From Candidatus Stahliibacteriota bacterium (GTDB lineage: Bacteria > Hydrothermota > Tepidihabitantia > SM23-42): a DNA stretch of 9,141 bases. The notes under the pieces are model-generated. The model had not been told where the DNA came from and ran no database searches. It was given only the letters and a program-made list of their open reading frames with translations. The stretch spans positions 1 to 9,141 of the forward strand of contig JAUWLY010000097.1 of NCBI GenBank assembly GCA_030613445.1, written 5' to 3'. Shown here in pieces: positions 1-6,600 of this stretch. A program made the position numbers and the translations under genes. Each line of letters begins with the position of its first letter. The first letter of the stretch is position 1.

Positions 1-37
1 AAGGATAGGTGTCAAGAGACTTAATTCTAATATTTCC

Positions 38-78
38 TAAAAGAAAATCCCCCCGCACACTTGCGTATGCGAGGGGGA
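38..78 (-). terminator. Rho-independent terminator after the secreted-protein gene
   Basis: Read on the minus strand, a GC-rich hairpin begins 22 bases past the TAG stop of the secreted-protein gene. The outer stem pairs 73-78 with 48-53 (six pairs, five of them G-C). An inner stem pairs 65-71 with 54-60 imperfectly, with a one-base bulge and one mismatch. The stem is followed directly by the T-rich run TTTTCTTTT (47-39). Hairpin plus U-tract is the standard intrinsic terminator layout. It ends leftward transcription and separates this gene from whatever lies beyond position 1. Confidence 0.8.
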
Positions 79-100
79 GGATTATTATTAAGGTCTTAGT

Positions 101-1117
101 CTATTTCACAAAGACAATTACTTTGTTGATTCTCTCGGATGCAGTTTCTATCTCAACAATATAGTTCCCACTACTTAGGTTTCTACCCATATCATCACGA
201 CCATACCAGATCAGCGTATGAACACCTGTTGCCATACTGCGGTCAGCGAGTTGTCGCACTTTTTGACCAGCGATATTGTAGATGGTGACCTTTACGTGGC
301 CAGATTGAACCATGCTGAATTTCACGTTGACATTCTTTCTTGCTGGATTCGGAACCACTGTAATATTACTTATGTACTCATTGGAGACTTCCTCAATACC
401 GGTAATTTCCGTGAGGTAATTCATATAGATATCCATTAATTCGGTCTTTGTATCAGAACCATTGCGCAGTGCGCCGAAAACTACTGCTGAGTGAATTATT
501 CGATTGTTATTACCCGAGCCATTATAGCTAATTGCTCTTCCTTGATTACTTTGGGATTTGAAGAATAGTGTACCGCCAGTCGACCCTATGACATCAACAT
601 AATTATCAGGGATCTGCTGATAAAGATGGTTGTATGTCATCCCGTCTGTGAATGTGCCGCTTTGCCCATTGACATATTGGACGTTACCAGTTGTATATGG
701 AACGCCATCACTGAGGTATGAACAGCCGAATCTTTGATATAGTGCGGTTGTGCTGTTGTCATAACCAAAATCAGTACCTTCGATATAAAGCCCTTTGCCT
801 GTATCGAGGAAGCTGATTAATCTTGATTGCTCCGCCGAAGCAATATCTTGATTGTCCCCTCAGCACCGGAAAAAGCCAAGCGTGACAATAACTACGTCGT
901 ACGGGTTGAGATTGACTGGCAGATTGATACCTGTTACATAGGTGTGACCATTTGCGGTCAAGGTTTGTTCGAGCCAGTAAGCACAATCGATCGTAGCTCC
1001 TGCCTGAGAGTCATAGAAAACATCGAGCGTGTCAAAGTTCCACACGAATGCATGATAACCATTTGCCAGGAAAGGAATAAGCAGGATAAAACATAGTACG
1101 ATTGAGTATCTTTTCAT
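101..1117 (-). pseudogene. Secreted protein with FlgD-like Ig C-terminal tail, interrupted by one in-frame TGA
   Basis: One reading frame runs from the ATG at 1117 to the TAG at 101 (338 residues), broken only by a TGA at 862-860 (codon 86). Coding sequence resumes in the same frame directly after it, so this is a single-codon interruption and not a frameshift. Residues 1-20 are a signal peptide (MKRYSIVLCFILLIPFLANG), probably cut after ANG. Residues 21 to about 240 look like an alpha/beta domain (YDVVIVTLGFF, then GLYIEGTDFGYD) that may resemble a class I glutamine-amidotransferase-like fold; I cannot assign an activity. The last 85 or so residues, from VVPNPARKNV through TIYNIAGQKVRQL and ASERINKVIVFVK, match the FlgD-like Ig / type IX sorting-tail pattern that directs proteins to the outer surface. 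The gene has its own promoter, a strong ribosome site and a terminator. The TGA may be a recent nonsense mutation (TGG to TGA would do), a sequencing error, or a recoded codon. If it is a true stop, only an 85-residue N-terminal fragment is made. Confidence 0.75.
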
Positions 1118-1121
1118 ATAT

Positions 1122-1128
1122 ACCTCCT
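1122..1128 (-). promoter_or_regulatory. Strong Shine-Dalgarno for the secreted-protein gene
   Basis: On the minus strand AGGAGGT ends five bases before the ATG at 1117. This is a full match to the anti-Shine-Dalgarno at close to ideal spacing, and it fixes the start codon. The other two genes whose starts lie in the window show no comparable site. Confidence 0.85.
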
Positions 1129-1149
1129 GTATGTACGTTTATATATATA

Positions 1150-1177
1150 ATTATAGAAGAAATTGAAGATATGTCAA
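1150..1177 (-). promoter_or_regulatory. Consensus sigma-70 promoter of the secreted-protein gene
   Basis: On the minus strand a perfect -35 box TTGACA (1177-1172) is followed, after 16 bases, by a perfect -10 box TATAAT (1155-1150). The expected start of transcription is near 1143, giving a leader of about 25 bases that carries the AGGAGGT ribosome site. Both hexamers match consensus, so strong housekeeping-sigma transcription is predicted. The gene is therefore probably its own transcription unit, separate from the genes to its right. Confidence 0.8.
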
Positions 1178-1195
1178 GTACTAAATGAAGGACGA

Positions 1196-1251
1196 GGGAA
1201 GCGTTCAATTATGTAGATGTACCGCTTCCAAATCATTTCTTGAATGTTCCC
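1196..1251. repeat. Imperfect inverted repeat at the edge of the repeat-rich gap
   Basis: Position 1196-1208 (GGGAAGCGTTCAA) and 1240-1251 (TTGAATGTTCCC) are inverted copies with about two differences, forming a 56-bp imperfect hairpin. A competing inner pairing joins 1197-1203 with 1223-1229 (GGAAGCG/CGCTTCC, seven perfect pairs). It sits just upstream of the -35 box of the secreted-protein gene. Function is unknown; it may be a repeat remnant or a cis-acting structure. Confidence 0.45.
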
Positions 1252-1345
1252 TTGTTGCTTCTCGACTTCCTCCACACGACTTAGCGGACAAGCGCTTCGC
1301 TCGCTCGAAGAATAAATAAATTTGTCATTGTCCGGCTTGCTGTAG

Positions 1346-1386
1346 TCCTGAGTTATATGTCGAAGGGATCAGGGGACCAGCAATGA
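1346..1386. repeat. Dispersed-repeat fragment of the CCTGAG...TCGAAGG type
   Basis: The segment contains GTCCTGAG, a short spacer, and TCGAAGGGATC, then CAGCAATGAC at 1378-1387. From general knowledge, GTCCTGAG-N-GTCGAAGG strings recur as intergenic dispersed repeats in many bacterial genomes. The CAATGAC end is shared with the neighbouring modules ending at 1513 and 1714 in this same gap, which supports a common repeat family. No coding potential is evident. Confidence 0.45.
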
Positions 1387-1407
1387 CCGGTGAGGTACTT
1401 TCGTGTT

Positions 1408-1430
1408 ATCATCCGGTTTAACCGGATGAT
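1408..1430. repeat. Perfect 11-bp inverted repeat around one base
   Basis: ATCATCCGGTT (1408-1418) is followed by a single T and then its exact reverse complement AACCGGATGAT (1420-1430). The site lies in the gap between the DUF2723 gene and the promoter of the secreted-protein gene, among other palindromes. The one-base centre makes it more like a two-fold DNA site or a repeat core than a stable RNA hairpin, which would need a larger loop. It could be a dispersed-repeat unit or a protein-binding site. Confidence 0.6.
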
Positions 1431-1462
1431 CCAGACAAAGGGTATGACGAGTTGATTTCTGG

Positions 1463-1510
1463 ATTGCCCGATCGAGCCTGTCCTCTAACTTGATTAGGGG
1501 ATCGGGCAAT
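1463..1510. repeat. Palindromic dispersed repeat with GATCGGGCAAT arms
   Basis: Arms ATTGCCCGATC (1463-1473) and GATCGGGCAAT (1500-1510) are perfect 11-bp inverted copies. Inside them CCTCTAA (1482-1488) can pair with TTAGGGG (1494-1500) around the loop CTTGA, with one G-T pair; this uses the G at 1500 that otherwise closes the outer arm. The flanks TTCTGG on the left and GACAGAA on the right give the common intergenic form CTGGATT...AATGACAG seen in dispersed palindromes of many bacteria. It is probably a REP- or MITE-like unit. Confidence 0.6.
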
Positions 1511-1603
1511 GACAGAAGGGGAAGTCGGGGAATGACCCCGTACAACTTCATTTTACCCCGCTGTTTGTCACTATCCCATTACCTACGTAACGAAGATCTC
1601 TCA

Positions 1604-1646
1604 CCCGCCACACTCCTTGGAGGTCTCGAGACTTACAGCAGGCGGG
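1604..1646. repeat. Nested palindromes with CCCGCC/GGCGGG arms
   Basis: CCCGCC (1604-1609) and GGCGGG (1641-1646) are inverted copies. Between them lie CTCCTTGGAG (1613-1622) and the perfect 10-bp palindrome GTCTCGAGAC (1623-1632). The segment continues the palindrome-rich character of this gap. No gene or known RNA family is recognised in it. Confidence 0.4.
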
Positions 1647-1683
1647 ACAAGCGGGGCAGGCATAGGATAGAGGTTGGCGGAAG

Positions 1684-1711
1684 ATTGCCGCAGGACATCG
1701 TCCTTCGCAAT
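1684..1711. repeat. Imperfect palindromic repeat (ATTGC...GCAAT)
   Basis: ATTGCCGCAGGAC (1684-1696) and GTCCTTCGCAAT (1700-1711) are inverted copies with one indel and one mismatch around an ATC loop. The preceding G and the following GAC give the form GATTGC...CGCAATGAC, a very common dispersed intergenic repeat style in bacteria. It lies about 40 bases past the stop of the DUF2723 gene, so its transcript could fold at the 3' end of that mRNA. No T-run follows it, so a terminator role is not supported. Confidence 0.5.
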
Positions 1712-1751
1712 GACGATATCTGTCAGGGGAAAAGAATCATGATTTCTTACT

Positions 1752-3605
1752 CTATTTGTTGTATAACTGCGTAAGTTGGTCATACCAGGACCTTATGCGG
1801 TCAAGGTTGGGGTTTGGTTCGGCGTTCTTTATATAGATCTGCCAGGATTGCAGGGTCTTTAAGGTGTCTCCTGTATCAAGATAGACCAAACCGAGATTGG
1901 CATGAACCTGGTAATAATCAGGGTAAATTTCAAGGGCTTTGTTAAAATCCGAGATCGCCGCGCCTGCCTGTTTTATTTGGAAACGATATATACCTCGACG
2001 ATTATATGCTGCGGCAAATTTCTTTGCAATAGCTATTGCGTCAGGGTTAATTAGTTTATCGACCCTATATTTCTCGGGTTCAGGAAAACTCAAGGGATAA
2101 TCACTAGGTAGTACTGAGTCACGGTGGAATCTGTAGAAAAGACCACGGCTTTCAAGATAGAATTCGAACCATGATTTAGGCCAGATAGCGTCGTTATAGA
2201 TAAAGAAATAAACAGGGGTCTGGTCAATATTTGCGTTTATTATTTCGTGTTGGATCCGGTGACAATATGCTTTGCTGATATCGCCGTATTCATCTTTGCT
2301 CGCAGTTCCCAGTTCGTCTTGGCAAGCATGCAGTAAAATGTCAACTCGTTCAGGGACAGTAATATTGGGGAAATTACGCTGCAGCTGACGTGTATACCAA
2401 TCCATTCTTAAATAGAATTGCGAGATAGGTATGATCTGTTTTTGTTCGTTCAACTCTCGATTAAACATACTACAGTAGACAAAATAGTCATCACTGATGA
2501 TAATAGAATGATCTGGTAAATTATCATATATTGAAGTACACAGATCATCTAATGATGATTCGCTGGATAAATCACATACCCGGTAATTCATTATGACATT
2601 TATCAAAGGAAAGATAATAAGGACAATCTTAAAGCGTGTTGGAACAAGTTTTGAAAGCCCAATTGCAATGAGTACCAACCATAGCCCATACAATGGAAGA
2701 TAATAACCTTGTTTATCAGGTATATTATATAGTACTGTGTAGGTGAACATAATAAACAGAATAATGATAAGCGTATTCTTTAGCTTCTTATCTTTGATAA
2801 GGATAATACCATAAAACCCTATCGGGATTAATATGAGAAATTGCTGCCACCAATAGCCAAGGAACTGCGTCAGCTGTTCGACAATATAGGTTGGCAATAA
2901 GAAGAGCGTGCGGTAATGGAATGCTTTGCCTGAAATATAGTTTATTAACCTTCCTGTGTTTACCGGATTGAAAAGATTGAGTGCGGGATTGGCAACCGCA
3001 CGTATGGGGAAATAGAGATAGAGTAATAAAGGGGCTATTGTTAATGGTAGGTAGCGAATGGCTTTTGTTTTCAGAAACAGGACAAAAATGAGTACTGGTA
3101 TGACATAGAATAACGCAGTAAGGTGGTTTGTCAGCGCAAGGCCAGAAATAAAGAATATCATCGGGACAGATCGTTCGTTTTCAGAAATACTCAATAGCAA
3201 ATACAAAATGATCGTCATAAAAAGCAGATTTAGGGTATATATTTCTGCAGCAACTGATTGACACCATATTTCTCGACCAAAGGCAAAGAATAAAGGTAAG
3301 ATGATTGAAACAAGACGATCTTTTGTCATCTTGAAAATAATAAGATAAAGAAAAAGAACGGTGATGCTTGTGAAAATACCAGGGAGTAAATTCAAAAGGA
3401 ATGGAGATGCACTGATCAAGTAAAATAATCGACCAATGAGCACAAACAGAGGGTATCCAGATGGATGAGGTATACCCAAAGTTCTTACTGCTAGATAGAA
3501 TTCAGCGCCGTCACCCCAGGGAAGAGTTCGGGAGGCAGTAAGGATGTAGACAATGAGTGGTATGATGCAAAGATAAATCAGAGACTGCTTTTTTAACCAG
3601 TTCAC
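1752..3605 (-). CDS. DUF2723/TMEM260-like membrane protein with C-terminal TPR, probable GT-C glycosyltransferase
   Basis: 617 residues. The first 340 or so are about ten hydrophobic membrane segments. The N-terminal block has the family signature: WGDGAEF (residues 30-36, with acidic D32 and E35) in the first outward loop, then GIPHPSGYPLFVLIGRL (44-60). These match the DUF2723 family, whose animal member TMEM260 is a protein O-mannosyltransferase. By homology this protein should move a sugar from a lipid-linked donor to a target outside the membrane; donor and target are unknown. A soluble region follows (about 350-530), then one or two TPR units (about 535-600, NKALEIYPDYYQVHANLGLVY). The start is GTG at 3605; no Shine-Dalgarno is visible, but the frame is open upstream only to a TAA inside the cyclase gene end, with no ATG between. 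It lies 37 bp behind the cyclase gene, so co-transcription and perhaps coupled translation are likely. Length and domain order look complete. Family is fairly sure; activity is inferred. Confidence 0.85.
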   Translation of the reverse strand: MNWLKKQSLIYLCIIPLIVYILTASRTLPWGDGAEFYLAVRTLGIPHPSGYPLFVLIGRLFYLISASPFLLNLLPGIFTSITVLFLYLIIFKMTKDRLVSIILPLFFAFGREIWCQSVAAEIYTLNLLFMTIILYLLLSISENERSVPMIFFISGLALTNHLTALFYVIPVLIFVLFLKTKAIRYLPLTIAPLLLYLYFPIRAVANPALNLFNPVNTGRLINYISGKAFHYRTLFLLPTYIVEQLTQFLGYWWQQFLILIPIGFYGIILIKDKKLKNTLIIILFIMFTYTVLYNIPDKQGYYLPLYGLWLVLIAIGLSKLVPTRFKIVLIIFPLINVIMNYRVCDLSSESSLDDLCTSIYDNLPDHSIIISDDYFVYCSMFNRELNEQKQIIPISQFYLRMDWYTRQLQRNFPNITVPERVDILLHACQDELGTASKDEYGDISKAYCHRIQHEIINANIDQTPVYFFIYNDAIWPKSWFEFYLESRGLFYRFHRDSVLPSDYPLSFPEPEKYRVDKLINPDAIAIAKKFAAAYNRRGIYRFQIKQAGAAISDFNKALEIYPDYYQVHANLGLVYLDTGDTLKTLQSWQIYIKNAEPNPNLDRIRSWYDQLTQLYNK

Positions 3606-3642
3606 AATGCTATATTGTCTACAAGGAGGAGCAAGAACCTGC

Positions 3643-6600
3643 TTATGATATTTTCTTTATCAGGGCAGTGGTGCGTTCTATCCACAGTGGAGTTTTGAAA
3701 TCTGCGTAGAGCTTCTTTGCTTGGTTTAGGTACTCTAATGCTTGGGTTGGTTTATTGTTTGCGACCAATGTCTCTCCAAGGTAAAACAAGCTGTGCGCCA
3801 TTTGGGACACAGCGTTCAATTCTTTAGCGATGGACATTGAGCGTTTGATATTCTTGATGCCTTCGGAGGGATCATCACCTACTGTTGCTTGGGCACGACC
3901 AAGGGTTCTAAGTGCGTGTATTTCACTGTTTTTGATCTTTATTTCAAGCGCGAATTTCATACATGCTTCGGCATGTGGGAGCGCTTTGCGGTTTTGGTTT
4001 TTGATATATAAATCAGCCCATGAAGCATGGAGTTCAGAGAGTATTTGTTTATCATCGCACTCAATCAACATTGGTTCTGCTTGCTCATATAATTCCTGGG
4101 TTTTCTTCAGATCACCCATATCGTGGAAATATTCGCCGTAATGGTACAATGCTTCACCGATAAGAGCATTGTCCTTGGTAGTTCGGGAAATCTCCAAAAC
4201 TTTCTCATAATATTCACGGGCTTTTTTTGCTTGTTTATGGAGCATCAACATCCCTGCAATCAATTTGTAGATAGTGAGTGTGCAACGGATTTCATTGATG
4301 CTTTCAAACAAATCCTTAGCTTTGTTGTAATAATCAAGAACAACATCGTACTTGCCAAGGAATCTATAGGTCAAACCGATGTTCATCAAACCGATACCTT
4401 CACCTTTTTTGTCATCCAGCTGCCGGCGGATTTCGACATTCTTTTCAGTAAAATCAATAGAGGCCTGATAATCCCCTAGATATACATAGTAAACACCGAT
4501 ATTATTATAGCCCATTGCCATTACCCTTCTGTCCCCTATTTTCTTTGCGATATCAATAGTTTTTTTTACAAACTCTATTGCCGCATTTATGTTTCCCTTT
4601 GTCCGATAAACTGCAGCAACGAGCAAGAAAACGTATGGTAAGATCTTTATCATGCCCAATTCTTCATAAACGCTTTGCGCCTGCTTCAGAAGCTCTAGGG
4701 TCTCTTCGTTATTTCCCAAACGCCATAGGATATGTGCTTTGGCGCGCATTCCATCAGCTTGCAGTCGTTTATCACCGATTTTCTCAGCAGTTGCTATACC
4801 CTTTTCGACCAGCGCCATCGCTTCTTCGCTTTCGGCTTTTGATTCAATGAGTATGTTCGACAAAGTATAGTATAATTCAACTAAACCAGGTATTTCGCTA
4901 CCTTCAACCGCTTTGATTGCTTTGTACATAATATCTATGGACTCATCGAGTTCGCCGATTTGCTCCAGGACTTTGGCAATTTTTGAAACACTGTGGGCTT
5001 TTTGTGATTTGTCTTTTGCCAATCTTTTTGCTTCGCGGTAGTGTTTTAAGGAATCTTCCACACGACCGATCATGAATTCGATGTCGCCGATTTTTTCGAG
5101 GATTAAAACCTTCTGTGTTTTGTCCTCAGCGACTGATGAAGCCTGGTTATAGTACATGAGGGCTTCTTCGTTGGCGTACAATTCAGCTGCTTCATCGCCG
5201 GCTTTCATTGAATAATGCAGTGCCTTATCAAAAATTTTGCAAGTGTAGTAGTGATGTGCCAATGCTCCGAAATAGCCCTCGATTTCCTCTTTGAATTTCT
5301 CTTCAATGGTTTCGGCGATTACCTTGTGATAAATCGTTCTTTCACTTTTGAGCAGGCTATTGTATGCTACTTCCTGAAAAAGGGCATGTCTAAATGCATA
5401 GAATGCCTTGTTATCTTTATTGATTTTGACAAGGAACTCGGTTGCTTCGAGTTCATCGATATGCTGATAGCTTTCTTTTTCCTTAACTATTTCTTTCAAG
5501 AGTTCCTGAGGAAATGACCTGCCTATTATTGAGGCAATTTTCAAAAGGTACTTTGCTTCTTTATCTAAGTTGTCTATCCTTGATGTGACTGCAGCATCAA
5601 TAGAGCCAGGGATTTGTATACTGTCTGGAGCAAGTTTGTCGCCTTTTGCCAATTTACCTGATTCGATGAGCCGACGCACGATTTCTTCAATAAAAAACGG
5701 ATTACCACCACTTTTTGAAATGATGAACTTGCGGAGTAGTTTAGGGATTTCCTGGCTTGCCAGATTATCGATCAACTGGGAGCTGTATTCTGGATCTAAG
5801 TTCTTGAGGTCGATTTCAACTGCGTGCTTCTTGTATTCATCATTTATTGTATTCAATAATGTTTGGATATTGGAGATATTCCCGATGCGGTAACTCAGGT
5901 ATACTGAAAATCTATTTTTCTTGACCATGGGCAAGAGGAAATTAACCAATTCAACGGTCGTTGAATCAACCCACTGTATATCATCGATTATCAGTATAAG
6001 CGGTTTTTCTGCGGTGATTTTTTCAAATAATGTGGCGACCGCAAGAAATAGCTGCAACTGTAGTGAATGACTATCTAAATGGAGGATTTTTTCAAGCTGA
6101 TCTTTGTTGAGCGTCATGTTCATCATTTTAAGCAGATACGGTGCGATATCTTCTGCTTCGTCAACGAGCAGCGATTTTATCTTCTCGCGAATTGGAGTCT
6201 CTGAGATTTCTAAAGTCGAGGATGTATCAGCAGACAGGAAGTGGCGCAAACTGTCAGCGAAGGATTTCAGGGGTATTGAGGATTCGTACGAGACACCACG
6301 ACTATCAATGAGCGCGATATCCGGTGCTGACATAGTCAGGTATTTTTTGAACTCATATAATAAACGTGATTTCCCAACACCTATCTCACCCTTGATGACG
6401 AAGACGGATGATTTAGCCTTGGTTAAATCTGTGTGCCCTTGCTTTAGTGTATCCAGTTCCTGATCACGTCCAATCAAATCAGAATGCACTGCACCCAGAC
6501 CAAACTCAGAACCCCATTTTCTACCAATGACCTCAAAGGGCGTTACCTTTTCTTTTTTGCCTTTGAGTTGCACTGGTTCATAGGGCATGAAGTCAAAAGC

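Larger units (their letters stand above)
1118..1751. other. 634-bp non-coding gap made largely of degraded repeats
   Basis: Between the DUF2723 stop and the secreted-protein start I find no convincing gene. Short open frames here overlap the palindromes, lack ribosome sites and give no recognisable protein. The stretch holds at least five inverted-repeat modules (itemised separately), several ending in CAATGAC or GAATGAC, and then the promoter and ribosome site next to 1117. No tRNA or other known RNA is recognised. A weak hairpin at about 1732-1750 (AAGAA...TTCTT) followed on the minus strand by TTTTCCCC might end the upstream operon, but it is poor. Confidence 0.65.

Noticed and set aside
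771..986. Minus-strand frame that seemed to bridge the two halves of the secreted-protein gene by frameshift
   Set aside because: Direct reading shows both halves are in the same frame with only a TGA between them; this frame is a shadow rich in Arg, Ser and Tyr without family features.
827..1096. Plus-strand open frame of 89 residues opposite the secreted-protein gene
   Set aside because: It is antisense to a gene with signal peptide, promoter and ribosome site, has no ribosome site of its own and gives no recognisable protein.
1196..1714. Possible CRISPR array
   Set aside because: The repeats are palindromic, unequal in length and sequence, irregularly spaced, and there are no cas genes in the window.
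1732..1750. Possible terminator after the DUF2723 gene
   Set aside because: The stem is short, AT-rich and imperfect, and only four T bases follow before CCCC, so it falls short of a convincing intrinsic terminator.
1490..1774. Plus-strand open frame of 94 residues in the gap after the DUF2723 gene
   Set aside because: It runs through several palindromic repeats, lacks a ribosome site and has no recognisable domain.
3645..3698. Tiny plus-strand frame (17 codons) behind AAGGAGGAG at 3623-3631
   Set aside because: The spacing of 13 bases to the ATG is long, the peptide overlaps the cyclase C-terminus antisense, and no promoter is seen. The purine run is more simply a chance feature of the spacer.
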